From: Gammaproteobacteria bacterium HGW-Gammaproteobacteria-1
Lineage (GTDB): Bacteria > Pseudomonadota > Gammaproteobacteria > Thiohalomonadales > Thiohalomonadaceae
Direction of reading: 5' to 3'
Assembly (NCBI GenBank): GCA_002840095.1
Contig: PGZL01000003.1
Coordinates: forward strand, 62,001 to 126,000
Length of the DNA: 64,000 nucleotides
Part shown: positions 9,622-17,602 of the stretch, one piece after another
How positions within the stretch are numbered: the first letter of the stretch is position 1
Layout: each line of letters starts with the position of its first letter
Position numbers and translations under genes: made by a program
The notes under the pieces: model-generated
Told to the model about the DNA's origin: nothing
Seen by the model: the letters and a program-made list of their open reading frames with translations, nothing else
Database searches by the model: none

Positions 9622-10113
9622 ATGTCCCTGTCTTCGGCCTGTGAGCAGATTGGGCGCGTGCTGCAGAAGGAGTTGAACAGCTCCTCGGATCTGCTCGCCA
9701 TCCTGAAGGCCGAACACGAGGCCATCGCCCATCGCGATACCGATGCCTTGCAGCAGGCCGTGGCGGACAAGCAGGAGCTGCTGGCGCAGCTGGATGCTTC
9801 ATATGGTCAGCGACTGCAACTGATGCGTGACGCCGGATTGGACCCCGACAAGGGCGGATTTGAGGAACTGTTGTCCCGGTGTGCCGCGGGCGGTCACGAT
9901 TTGCAGAATGGCTGGGATGCCGTAAAGGAGGCGCTGCTTGCCTGCCAGCGTCAGAACCAGATTAACGGCACGGTGCTGGAAAGCAGTCGCCGTACCACTC
10001 ACCGCGCCTTGTCCGTATTGCTGGGCGGTCAGGGTGAAAGTACCGAACTTTACAACCAGGCGGGAAAATCGACGCCCACTCTCAGCGGTGGCAACCGGGT
10101 CATCAAGGCCTGA
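9622..10113 (+). CDS. flgN: Flagellar export chaperone FlgN
   Basis: FlgN is the cytoplasmic chaperone for the hook-filament junction proteins FlgK and FlgL, which are encoded at 34.5-37.7 kb. The 163-residue product is almost entirely helical, with long amphipathic stretches (LLAILKAEHEAIAHRDTDAL; QAVADKQELLAQLDASYGQRL) and the family pattern of a helix-rich N-terminus and Gly/Ser-rich tail. It begins 2 bases after the flgM stop, so it is co-transcribed. The family is poorly conserved in sequence; position after flgM adds much of the confidence. Confidence 0.88.
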   Translation: MSLSSACEQIGRVLQKELNSSSDLLAILKAEHEAIAHRDTDALQQAVADKQELLAQLDASYGQRLQLMRDAGLDPDKGGFEELLSRCAAGGHDLQNGWDAVKEALLACQRQNQINGTVLESSRRTTHRALSVLLGGQGESTELYNQAGKSTPTLSGGNRVIKA

Positions 10114-10271
10114 CGTTACAGCTGCAGTTTTTCATGTCTCAGCGCGGGCTCTCCGCGTCACTCTCCAAATCCTGAAAAATAATTTTTCTTTTTACGCGGG
10201 CGCGATTTGTGCTGTCTGCCTGCCCATCTCACATACGCACTCGATGTCGCGGCGACACATTAGCAGTCAGT

Positions 10272-10293
10272 AAATTTGTGAAATAACAAATTT
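10272..10293. repeat. Inverted repeat AAATTTGT-N6-ACAAATTT
   Basis: Perfect 8-base arms (10272-10279 and 10286-10293) separated by six bases, about 170 bases upstream of the nosZ FNR box. It may be a regulator site or a chance AT-rich dyad. Confidence 0.5.
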
Positions 10294-10406
10294 TGCGCGG
10301 ATACCACTGTAGAGGTACCCCGCCCAGGAGATATTTAGCAAATTCAGCTTATTACCAATCCGACTCCCTTGAGTTGTCACAAATCTGTTCTATACCTAGA
10401 CCTCAC

Positions 10407-10422
10407 GTGTGTTAAAACACAC
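10407..10422. repeat. Palindrome GTGTGTT-AA-AACACAC
   Basis: A perfect 16-base dyad 28 bases upstream of the FNR box of nosZ. Its position fits an additional operator upstream of the nosZ promoter. The binding protein is unknown. Confidence 0.5.
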
Positions 10423-10449
10423 ACCCTAGTGCGCCAGGCGCCACACAGT

Positions 10450-10463
10450 TTGATATGGATCAA
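10450..10463 (+). promoter_or_regulatory. FNR/DNR-type binding site before nosZ
   Basis: TTGATATGGATCAA is a perfect match to the FNR/DNR half-sites TTGAT-N4-ATCAA. A possible -10 (TAACCA, 10485-10490) would put transcription start near 10497. The box would then be centred close to -41, the classical activating position. It implies anaerobic and/or NO-dependent induction of nosZ. Confidence 0.85.
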
Positions 10464-10537
10464 GGCACCCCGCCGAGTGAAAGGTAACCATGACGCGAGG
10501 TTTACTTTGTCACCAACCAAGAAGGGAGAGGGCTGAT

Positions 10538-12847
10538 ATGAAGCCGACTGCAAAACGTACACTCTCGATACTGGCAGGCCTGGGGATAGGCTTGGCGGCG
10601 TCGACCAGTGCCTGGTCCAGCTCCACGCTGGAAGATGTCATGAAGGCGCGGAACCTGACCCAGAAGGATCTGCTTGCCGCTGCCAAGACCTACACGCCGA
10701 CGGGTGGCCGCGATGAATTCATTGCATTTTCCTCCGGTGGCCAGAGCGGTCAGGTGATCGTATATGGCATCCCCTCCATGCGCATCCTCAAGTACATCGC
10801 CGTGTTCACCCCGGAGCCGTGGCAGGGTTATGGCTATGAAGAGGAGTCGCGGAAAGTCCTGGCCCAGGGCAACATCCAGGGCAAGGCGCTGAATTATGGT
10901 GACACCCATCACCCTGCCATCTCCGAAACCAAGGGTGAATACAACGGCCGTTACCTGTTCATCAACGATAAGGCCAATCCCCGTATCGCGGTAATCGATC
11001 TGCATGACTTCGAAACCAAGCAGATCGTGGTCAACCCGGTGTTCAAGAGTGCGCATGGCGGCGCCTTCGTTACCGAGAACACCGAATACGTCATCGAGGC
11101 GGCCCAGTACGCCGCACCGTTCGAAAACAAGTTCGTGCCGCTGGAAGAGTTCAATGACAAGTACCGCGGCGGTATCACCTACTGGAAGTTCAACAACGAA
11201 AAGGGCCGCATCGAGCCGGAAAACTCCTTCACCATGGAGGCGCCGCCTTACAGCCAGGACCTGTCCGATGCGGGCAAGGGTCCGAGCCATGGCTGGTCCT
11301 TCACCAACTCCTTCTGTAGCGAACGTTACGTCGGCGGTATCGAGCGTGGCCGTCCGCCCTTCGAGGCGGGTTGCTCCTCCAAGGACACCGACTTCCTGCA
11401 CGTCGTGAACTGGCAGAAGGCGGCAGAACTGGTCAAGGCGGGCAAGGCCAAAAAAGTTAACGGCCATAATGTGATCCCGATGGATGTGGCGGCCAAGGAA
11501 GGGGTGATGTTCCTGGTCCCCGAGCCGAAGAGCCCGCACGGCGTGGACGTGTCGCCGGACGGCAAGTACATCATTGTTGCCGGCAAGCTGGATTCGCACG
11601 TGACCGTGTACAGCTTCGACAAGATCCAGGCGGCCATCAAGGCGAAGAAGTTCGAAGGCAAGGACCCCTATGGTCTGCCCATCATTGCCCTGAAGGATGC
11701 CACCCACAAGCAGGTGCAGCTGGGCCTTGGTCCCCTGCATACCCAGTATGATTCCAAGAAGTGCGTGGTTTACACCTCGCTCTACGTGGACTCCATGGTG
11801 GCCAAGTGGGACTACTGCGAAGGCAAGGTGCTGGACAAGCTCTCCATCCATTACAACATCGGTCATCTGATGACCATGGAAGGCGACTCCGTCACCCCGC
11901 AGGGCAAGTACCTGGTGGCGATGAACAAGCTGGCCATCGATCGTTTCAACCCGGTGGGCCCGCTGCATCCGCAGAACCACCAGCTGATCGACATCAGTGG
12001 CGACAAGATGGAGCTGCTGTACGACATGCCGCTGCCGCTGGGTGAACCGCACTACGTGGTGGCCATCAAGGCTGATCGTCTGCAGCCGGCCGTGCGTTAC
12101 AAGTCCGGTACCGACAGCCGCACCGACGAGCGCCATCCCTATGCGACCCGTGCCGGCCGTGAAAAAACCGAACGTACCTGCGATAACGCCGGCAAGTGCA
12201 CCATCCATATCTGGGGTACCGCCATCCGTTCGCACCTGACGCCGGAAATCGTCGAGGCCGAACTGGGTGATGAGGTCTTCTTCCACATCACCAACCTGGA
12301 GCGTGCCCAGGACCAGACCCACGGTTTCGCCATCTATGGTCACAGCGCACAGATGTCGCTGGAGCCGGGCAAGACGGCTACCGCCCGTATCGTGGCGGAC
12401 AAGGAAGGCGTCTATCCCTACTACTGCACCGAGTTCTGCTCAGCGCTGCATCTGGAAATGCAGGGTTACATGCTGGTGCGACCGAAGGGCTACAAGGCCA
12501 AGGCTACGGCGATGGTTGAAGGCCAGAAGTACACCCAGGGCGACTACGATACCCAGGTCAAGACCAACATCGAGACCCAGGCAGTAATCGACTCGGTGGT
12601 GGCCTTCATCACCAGCCACAACTACCAGGAGTTCCCGACCGTCGTCGGCCTGGTGGAAGATGCGACCGACCAGCTCGAGTTCGCCAAGGATGCCAAGGCC
12701 AAGTCGGAAGCCGCCGCAGCCAAGCAGGATTGGCAGAATGCCATGCTGTGGGCCAACCAGTGGTGGCAGTACCAGGTGAAGGCTGCCGACCTCGGTCTGC
12801 GTGCCAAGACCTTCCTGGAAGAGAACAAGGCCAAGAAGATCAAGTAA
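10538..12847 (+). CDS. nosZ: Nitrous-oxide reductase NosZ, clade II (Sec-type)
   Basis: NosZ reduces N2O to N2 in the periplasm with a CuZ centre in a seven-bladed propeller and a CuA centre in a C-terminal cupredoxin domain. The precursor is 769 residues. The N-terminus MKPTAKRTLSILAGLGIGLA is a plain hydrophobic export signal without the twin-arginine motif of clade I enzymes. The CuA ligand block YYCTEFCSALHLEMQGYM lies near residues 626-642. The start at 10538 follows GAAGGGAGAGG; an upstream in-frame ATG at 10490 would bury the signal peptide. Neighbours (cytochromes, nosB-like, nosDGH, nosFLY) are those of clade II clusters, and there is no nosR. A strong terminator follows at 12883. 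Confidence 0.97.
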   Translation: MKPTAKRTLSILAGLGIGLAASTSAWSSSTLEDVMKARNLTQKDLLAAAKTYTPTGGRDEFIAFSSGGQSGQVIVYGIPSMRILKYIAVFTPEPWQGYGYEEESRKVLAQGNIQGKALNYGDTHHPAISETKGEYNGRYLFINDKANPRIAVIDLHDFETKQIVVNPVFKSAHGGAFVTENTEYVIEAAQYAAPFENKFVPLEEFNDKYRGGITYWKFNNEKGRIEPENSFTMEAPPYSQDLSDAGKGPSHGWSFTNSFCSERYVGGIERGRPPFEAGCSSKDTDFLHVVNWQKAAELVKAGKAKKVNGHNVIPMDVAAKEGVMFLVPEPKSPHGVDVSPDGKYIIVAGKLDSHVTVYSFDKIQAAIKAKKFEGKDPYGLPIIALKDATHKQVQLGLGPLHTQYDSKKCVVYTSLYVDSMVAKWDYCEGKVLDKLSIHYNIGHLMTMEGDSVTPQGKYLVAMNKLAIDRFNPVGPLHPQNHQLIDISGDKMELLYDMPLPLGEPHYVVAIKADRLQPAVRYKSGTDSRTDERHPYATRAGREKTERTCDNAGKCTIHIWGTAIRSHLTPEIVEAELGDEVFFHITNLERAQDQTHGFAIYGHSAQMSLEPGKTATARIVADKEGVYPYYCTEFCSALHLEMQGYMLVRPKGYKAKATAMVEGQKYTQGDYDTQVKTNIETQAVIDSVVAFITSHNYQEFPTVVGLVEDATDQLEFAKDAKAKSEAAAAKQDWQNAMLWANQWWQYQVKAADLGLRAKTFLEENKAKKIK

Positions 12848-12857
12848 CCAGCTGTCT

Positions 12858-12871
12858 TTGACACTGATCAA
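12858..12871 (+). promoter_or_regulatory. FNR/DNR-type box before the monohaem cytochrome gene
   Basis: TTGACACTGATCAA fits TTGAC-N4-ATCAA and is part of the longer dyad CTTTGA-N6-TCAAAG. It lies between the nosZ stop and the terminator, 67 bases before the cytochrome ATG. It suggests a second regulated start. Confidence 0.6.
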
Positions 12872-12882
12872 AGACTAAATTG

Positions 12883-12914
12883 ACAGGGGGACGCATTGTG
12901 TCCCCCTGTTTTTT
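12883..12914 (+). terminator. Rho-independent terminator after nosZ
   Basis: ACAGGGGGAC and GTCCCCCTGT form a perfect 10-base-pair stem with a 7-base loop, followed by a run of six T (12909-12914). It lies 35 bases after the nosZ stop, so much nosZ transcription should end here and the accessory genes be expressed at a lower level. Confidence 0.88.
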
Positions 12915-12937
12915 GTTAAAGACAAAAGGAGAAACCC

Positions 12938-13264
12938 ATGAAGTACGTGAACAAACTCGCTCTGGCGGCTTTGATAGGTTCGTCCGCTGCGCTGGCCAGC
13001 GGCACGGCCATGGCCCTCGACGGTGCGACGCTGTACAAGACCAAGACCTGCATCGCCTGTCATGGCGCCGAGGCCAAGGCTCCGGTACTGCCGTCCTATC
13101 CCAAGCTGGCAGGCCAGAACGCCGCTTATGCGCTCCAGCAGATGAAAGATATCAAGAGCGGGGCACGCAGCAATGGCCAGACGGCGGCCATGAAGCCGGT
13201 TATGCATCTGGTTACCGATGACGAGATGGCGGCGATAGCCGATTGGCTGTCTACGCTTAAGTAG
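12938..13264 (+). CDS. Periplasmic monohaem cytochrome c (nos-associated)
   Basis: A 108-residue class I cytochrome c with a Sec signal (residues 1-26, cleaving after AMA) and one haem-binding site CIACH (Cys38, Cys41, His42). The likely axial Met is in the C-terminal part (TAAMKPVMH). KLAGQNAAYALQQMKDIK is the usual c553/c4-like segment. It lies between the nosZ terminator and the dihaem cytochrome, with its own FNR-type box. The likely role, by analogy to NosC proteins in clade II clusters, is electron delivery to NosZ; this is inference. Confidence 0.9.
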   Translation: MKYVNKLALAALIGSSAALASGTAMALDGATLYKTKTCIACHGAEAKAPVLPSYPKLAGQNAAYALQQMKDIKSGARSNGQTAAMKPVMHLVTDDEMAAIADWLSTLK

Positions 13265-13288
13265 GCCCCTTACAAAAATGTTGTCGCC

Positions 13289-13302
13289 TTGACGCTAATC
13301 AA
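13289..13302 (+). promoter_or_regulatory. FNR/DNR-type box before the dihaem cytochrome gene
   Basis: TTGACGCTAATCAA fits TTGAC-N4-ATCAA. It overlaps a hairpin-like dyad GACGCT-AATCAA-AGCGTC (13291-13308). It is 151 bases before the cytochrome ATG, further than the other boxes. Confidence 0.55.
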
Positions 13303-13452
13303 AGCGTCGTGAGCATAGAAGCATATACTGATAGTCAATGAAGTTGATTTGACGGCCTTTCCGCCGGGTGTGGCTGGAGGCTTGGATGACTGGATATGTG
13401 ACGTTTCCCCCCGGAAGTCCCGGGTAGGTCGCAAGCAGAAGAGGAGCAAGGT

Positions 13453-14175
13453 ATGAAAGTGGTTCTGAAGTCAGCACTGGTCGTCGCCATGGCGCTGTCC
13501 GTCGGCGGAGTCGCACTGGCGGCCGACAAGAAGCCGGCGATGCCTGCCTGGAAAATGCAGGGTGATGAACTGGAGATCGCCATGAGCCTGAAGGGTGATG
13601 CCAAGGAGGGACGCGATATTTATGAGGTCTGCGCAGCCTGCCATTTGCCGGAAGGTTGGGGCCTGAGCGACGGCACGTTCCCCCAGTTGGCCGGCCAGCA
13701 TCATAATGTTCTGGTAAAGCAGCTGGCCGATATTCGCGCTCAAAACCGTGACAACCCGACCATGTACCCGTTCGCGCTGCCGTCGCAGATCGGTGGACCG
13801 CAGGCGGTGGCCGACGTGGTTGAGTACATCGCCACCCTGCCGATGACACCGGAGAACGGTGTTGGTCCGGGTACCGATTTGGCGTTGGGTGAACAGCTGT
13901 ACAAGGACAACTGCGTGCGCTGCCACGGTGCCAATGGCGAAGGTAATAACGAGAAGTACTTCCCCAGGATCCACGGGCAGCATTTCGAGTACATCAAGCG
14001 GCAGTTCCGCGAGATCCGTGATGGCAAGCGCCGCAACGCCAATCCCGACATGGTCAAACAGGTGAAGGGGTTCAGCGACCGCGATCTCGAGGCGGTCAGC
14101 GATTACACTTCGCGCATCAAGCCGCCGGCCGATCGTCTCGGTCCTCCGGGCTGGCAGAACCCGGACTTCCAGTAA
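13453..14175 (+). CDS. Periplasmic dihaem cytochrome c (nos-associated)
   Basis: A 240-residue exported protein: signal peptide 1-24 and two haem sites, CAACH (Cys60/Cys63/His64) and CVRCH (Cys154/Cys157/His158). Each is followed by the c4-type pattern FPxLAGQ or FPRIHGQ...YIKRQ. This two-domain layout is that of cytochrome c4-like electron carriers. GAGGAGCAAGGT precedes the ATG. It is the third gene of the nos region and has its own FNR-type box. A role as NosC-like electron donor to NosZ is inferred. A convergent gene at 21919-22596 has the same two-domain fold and could be a paralogue. Confidence 0.9.
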   Translation: MKVVLKSALVVAMALSVGGVALAADKKPAMPAWKMQGDELEIAMSLKGDAKEGRDIYEVCAACHLPEGWGLSDGTFPQLAGQHHNVLVKQLADIRAQNRDNPTMYPFALPSQIGGPQAVADVVEYIATLPMTPENGVGPGTDLALGEQLYKDNCVRCHGANGEGNNEKYFPRIHGQHFEYIKRQFREIRDGKRRNANPDMVKQVKGFSDRDLEAVSDYTSRIKPPADRLGPPGWQNPDFQ

Positions 14176-14214
14176 GTCCGGCTGTATCCGCCGTACCGCT
14201 CTGGTACGGCGGAT
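14161..14214 (+). repeat. Two tandem hairpins after the dihaem cytochrome gene
   Basis: Hairpin 1 is CCGGACTT-N5-AAGTCCGG (14161-14181), which spans the stop codon. Hairpin 2 is ATCCGCCGTACC-N5-GGTACGGCGGAT (14186-14214), a perfect 12-base-pair stem. Neither has a T-run, so transcript processing or stabilisation within the operon is more likely than simple termination. Confidence 0.7.
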
Positions 14215-14292
14215 CCATTGAGAAGCTCATTTCCCGCACCCATATTGGGTGTATCGCTCACTTCCTTTCCTGACCCAAGGAACGCGAACGCC

Positions 14293-15492
14293 ATGACTCC
14301 CGCACAAGATCGCACAAAGCTCATCCTGATGGGGCTGCTTACCCTGAGCGCCCTGATACTGCTGGCGGCGATTTATTACACCCCCACCTGGTGGGTGTCG
14401 CTCAAGGCCCCCAATTACCCGCCCGAATCCTTTCCCGATGGCGTACGCATACATTTCCATATGAATGGCGTATTCAATGGTTGCAGCAAGGTGGATCGGA
14501 CCGAAATTGTCGAGGAAGAGGCCCTGGATTGCGTCCATGAAATGGACACCATCAATCATTATGTGGGTATGTATCCGATTGCCGCAGGCGGTCCGGTGGA
14601 GAAGGCCTTTTCCCAATTTCTGATGAGTCTGCTCGGAGTGATGATCGTCGGCTTTGTCATTCCCTGGCGCAAAGCCCGTCTCGGCGTACTGGCGGCAAGT
14701 TTTGTTCTTATCGCCGGCTGGATGTATCTGACGTTCTACGCGGCTGGAGGCATACACTGGCAGAACGCCGGCTATGTGGATGCGATGATCGCTTCGCTTG
14801 ATCAGGAAAAGGGCGGCGGCGAGGACGAAGACGAAGCTGCAGAGCCCATGGACGCCGGCAAGGCGCTGATTGAGCAGTTGAAGCGATCCATGGCAGAAAA
14901 AGACGCTCCGGCAGCGGTATCCCCGCCACACGGCGCAGCCGCCAGCGATAAGGAACGCTATATCGACAGTCTGCGTGTCAGCTTCGAACTCGATCAGAAA
15001 CGCAAGGACACTGGCGAGGCATGGAACGGAAGCGCATTCCAGGTGATGTCCTGGCATTATGAAAAGAATCTGGGCCGTTACTTCAACAACCCTGATGAAA
15101 TTGTGCCCATGGTGTCCACCCTCAAACTCGCCGTGCATCTGCTGTTTGTCGGCATAATCGGGGCCATGCTCCTGCTGTTGTGGGGCGCGCGTAAACCGCG
15201 AGGGCTGCTCTACTGGGCACTGGCTCTTGCGCCCCTGGCACTGCCGGTGTTTTTCATCATTGAGTACGCCGCCTGGCTGTGGTGGTTTGGACACAGCCTG
15301 AACGATATGGCGGCCTTTACGGTCAAACCGTTTATGCCCACGGTATTTGGCGACGGCAAGGTGGCACAGTTCTCCACCCATTCCTATCCCCATGTCGGCT
15401 TTGGTTTGATGCTGTTGTTCAGCCTGGTCATGGCGGCGTTGCTGTTGTTGCGTCGCAAACAGATACAGTCGGAAGATCAGACCGGAGCGTAA
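14293..15492 (+). CDS. nosB: Integral membrane protein of clade II nos clusters (NosB-like)
   Basis: A 399-residue inner-membrane protein. The first helix (LILMGLLTLSALILLAAIYY) is followed by a periplasmic loop with FHMNGVFNGCSKV. Two further hydrophobic segments come at about residues 110-155, then a charged Glu/Asp- and Ala-rich loop (about 175-230), and three more helices in the last 130 residues. The position between nos cytochromes and nosD, the size and the topology match NosB, the conserved but biochemically undefined membrane component of clade II nos clusters. The start at 14293 was preferred over upstream ATGs because the membrane helix follows directly. It overlaps nosD by 1 base (TAATG). 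Confidence 0.7.
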   Translation: MTPAQDRTKLILMGLLTLSALILLAAIYYTPTWWVSLKAPNYPPESFPDGVRIHFHMNGVFNGCSKVDRTEIVEEEALDCVHEMDTINHYVGMYPIAAGGPVEKAFSQFLMSLLGVMIVGFVIPWRKARLGVLAASFVLIAGWMYLTFYAAGGIHWQNAGYVDAMIASLDQEKGGGEDEDEAAEPMDAGKALIEQLKRSMAEKDAPAAVSPPHGAAASDKERYIDSLRVSFELDQKRKDTGEAWNGSAFQVMSWHYEKNLGRYFNNPDEIVPMVSTLKLAVHLLFVGIIGAMLLLLWGARKPRGLLYWALALAPLALPVFFIIEYAAWLWWFGHSLNDMAAFTVKPFMPTVFGDGKVAQFSTHSYPHVGFGLMLLFSLVMAALLLLRRKQIQSEDQTGA

Positions 15493-16742
15493 TGTTTATG
15501 TGGATGGCGCGGGTTCTCAGTGCCGTGCTGGTTACCGGGATCCTCGCCTTCTCGGGGCCCCCGGCTTTGGCGGAAAGCTTGCGTCCACTGCAGCCGTTGC
15601 TCGATGCGGCGCAGCAGGGCAGTACCCTGGTGCTGGAGCCCGGTCATTACGCTGGCCCGGCGGTGCTGGACAAGCCCATAACACTCGAAGGCAACGGGCT
15701 GGTGACCATAGATGGCGGGGAGCGCGGAACCGTCTTGCTGGTGGATACCGACGGTGCCACCATTTCCGGACTGCGCCTGATTGGGTCCGGCAACTCCCAC
15801 AATGACCTGGATTCCGGCATTCAGGTGCGCGGGAAGTACAACGTCATAAAAGACAACGTCATCGAAGATGCATTGTTCGGCATCGATTTGCAGCAGTCCA
15901 ATAACAATATAGTGCGCCGCAACAGCATCAGTTCAAAGGATATCGAATTGGGTATGCGCGGGGATGCCATCCGTCTCTGGTACAGCTTCGATAATCGTAT
16001 CGTCGATAATCTGGTGACCAACTCCCGCGACATCGTAATCTGGTATTCACGTGACAACACCATCTCTCGCAATACCGCCAGCGGGGGACGCTATTCACTG
16101 CATTTTATGTATTCGCAACACAATCTGGTTGAAAACAACACGTTCTTCCAGAATTCTGTGGGCATTTTTGTCATGTACAGTGATGGCATCGTGATTCGCA
16201 ACAACCACATCCGTGACGCTACGGGGACGACGGGGGTCGGCATAGGATTCAAAGAAACCTCCGAGGTTACAGTAGAGAACAACCAGATACTGTATTGTGC
16301 CAACGGGCTTTATGTTGATGTGTCGCCATATCAACCGGATACCGTCAATATTTTCAACAACAACCTCATTGCCTATAACGGTATCGGGGTGAGTTTTCTC
16401 AGTGATTGGAAAGGAAATGAATTTCGCAACAATACGTTGAAGGGGAACCTGACCCAGGTGTCGGTCAGCGGTGCCGGCACGGCGGTGCGCAATCTGTGGG
16501 AGGGGAATCACTGGGACGACTATGAGGGGTTTGATCGAGACGATGATCTTACCGGCGATACCCCCTACGAATTGCACTCCTATGCCGACCGGCTCTGGAT
16601 GGATGTTCCGCCGGTGCAGTTCTTCAAGGGCTCGCCGCTCCTGGAAGTGTTGGACTTTCTTGAACGCCTCGCGCCGTTCAGTCCGCCGAAGCTTTTGTTG
16701 CGCGACGCCGTACCGGTAATGAAAGTGAGTGATGAATCATGA
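15492..16742 (+). CDS. nosD: NosD, periplasmic right-handed beta-helix copper maturation protein
   Basis: NosD works with the NosF/NosY ABC transporter to assemble the CuZ centre. The 416-residue precursor has a signal peptide (residues 1-27, cleaving after ALA). It is followed by many short repeated turns of the carbohydrate-binding/sugar hydrolase (CASH) beta-helix, visible as recurring asparagine ladders such as NVIKDNVIED, NNIVRRNSIS, NRIVDNLVTN, NTISRNTASG and NLVENNTFFQ. Length is normal. It overlaps the upstream gene by one base and nosG by four (ATGA), so it is co-translated. Bacteroid-type cell wall hydrolases share the fold, but context settles the call. Confidence 0.93.
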   Translation: MFMWMARVLSAVLVTGILAFSGPPALAESLRPLQPLLDAAQQGSTLVLEPGHYAGPAVLDKPITLEGNGLVTIDGGERGTVLLVDTDGATISGLRLIGSGNSHNDLDSGIQVRGKYNVIKDNVIEDALFGIDLQQSNNNIVRRNSISSKDIELGMRGDAIRLWYSFDNRIVDNLVTNSRDIVIWYSRDNTISRNTASGGRYSLHFMYSQHNLVENNTFFQNSVGIFVMYSDGIVIRNNHIRDATGTTGVGIGFKETSEVTVENNQILYCANGLYVDVSPYQPDTVNIFNNNLIAYNGIGVSFLSDWKGNEFRNNTLKGNLTQVSVSGAGTAVRNLWEGNHWDDYEGFDRDDDLTGDTPYELHSYADRLWMDVPPVQFFKGSPLLEVLDFLERLAPFSPPKLLLRDAVPVMKVSDES

Positions 16743-17602
16743 GTGACGATAAGCCAGACAATACCGATATGCCGGGGGCGGTTGTGGCAAAGCAGGTTCC
16801 ACCGGTGGTCAATCGGCGCAAACAGCAGCAACGTCGTCAGTTTCTGCGTACTCTGATGCTGGCTGCCGGCGTAGTCGGCGTATCGTCCATGGGCTTTATA
16901 CCGGTGGCAAGGTCATGGAACCCGCGCCTGCGCCCACCGGGCGCCCTGGACGAATCGGAATTGCTGGCTGCGTGCATCAAGTGCGGGCAATGCGTACAGG
17001 TGTGCCCGGTAGAGGCCATCAAGTTGGCTGACATCATGGACGGATTCGGCGTCGGTGTGCCTTATGTGGATGCGCGGGAGCAGTCATGTGATTTTTCCTG
17101 TGATGGCCTGCAGTGCATATTGGCCTGCCCGACAGGGGCGCTTTCGCACAAGCTGAATTATCCTTCGGAGGTCCGCATGGGATTTGCCCGGCTGGATCGC
17201 CCCGACCTGTGTCTGGCCAAGAAGGGTGAGGGGTTCAAGGGAAAAATCCGCGGGCCGGAATTCGATGGATTGTTCCGCTATAACGAAATTGATCGCTGGA
17301 AACCACAACGGATACGGGACCAGGAATTCGATCTGGAAATCTGCGATCTTTGCGTGCGGCATTGTCCCATCGAAATACGCATAGCCCAATGTGAGGCGGG
17401 CGAGCCGCCGTCCGGCGATATCAATCAGTGTCCGCCACGTCACGCCATCGAACTGCGGCCGGTCGATGAGGGCGACGGTGTCAGGCGTATGCGGCCGGAG
17501 GTGTTGGACGGCTGTGTCGGGTGTGGCGCCTGTGAAATGGTTTGCCCCACAAGCCCGGCATCCATAGTCGTCGATATCGAAAGTACGGTGAAGCGGGTAT
17601 GA
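16739..17602 (+). CDS. nosG: NosG, Tat-exported ferredoxin-type iron-sulfur protein
   Basis: A NapG-like protein of 287 residues thought to pass electrons from the quinol pool towards NosZ in clade II systems. A twin-arginine signal (QRRQFLRTLM, Arg32-Arg33) precedes four cysteine clusters for [4Fe-4S] centres: CIKCGQCVQVCP, CDFSCDGLQCILACP, CDLCVRHCP and CVGCGACEMVCP. Four-base overlaps with nosD (ATGA) and nosH (ATGA) show tight coupling. NapG/MauM proteins are the closest alternatives, but no nap genes are present. Confidence 0.9.
   Translation: MSDDKPDNTDMPGAVVAKQVPPVVNRRKQQQRRQFLRTLMLAAGVVGVSSMGFIPVARSWNPRLRPPGALDESELLAACIKCGQCVQVCPVEAIKLADIMDGFGVGVPYVDAREQSCDFSCDGLQCILACPTGALSHKLNYPSEVRMGFARLDRPDLCLAKKGEGFKGKIRGPEFDGLFRYNEIDRWKPQRIRDQEFDLEICDLCVRHCPIEIRIAQCEAGEPPSGDINQCPPRHAIELRPVDEGDGVRRMRPEVLDGCVGCGACEMVCPTSPASIVVDIESTVKRV

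Larger units (their letters stand above)
10114..10537. other. Intergenic region between flgN and nosZ: AT-rich palindromes and nosZ control region
   Basis: No convincing gene is present in these 424 bases. The stretch is distinctly more AT-rich than its flanks. It holds AAATTTGT-N6-ACAAATTT (10272-10293), GTGTGTT-AA-AACACAC (10407-10422) and a perfect FNR-type box (10450-10463). It marks the change from flagellar to respiratory genes. Confidence 0.7.

Noticed and set aside
10502-12343. 613-codon open frame antisense to nosZ
   Set aside because: NosZ on the plus strand has the CuA motif and a signal peptide; the antisense frame has no motif.
17542-17598. Earlier start for nosH at 17542
   Set aside because: The ATG at 17599 overlaps the nosG stop and fits the family N-terminus; the extension is nosG sequence in another frame.
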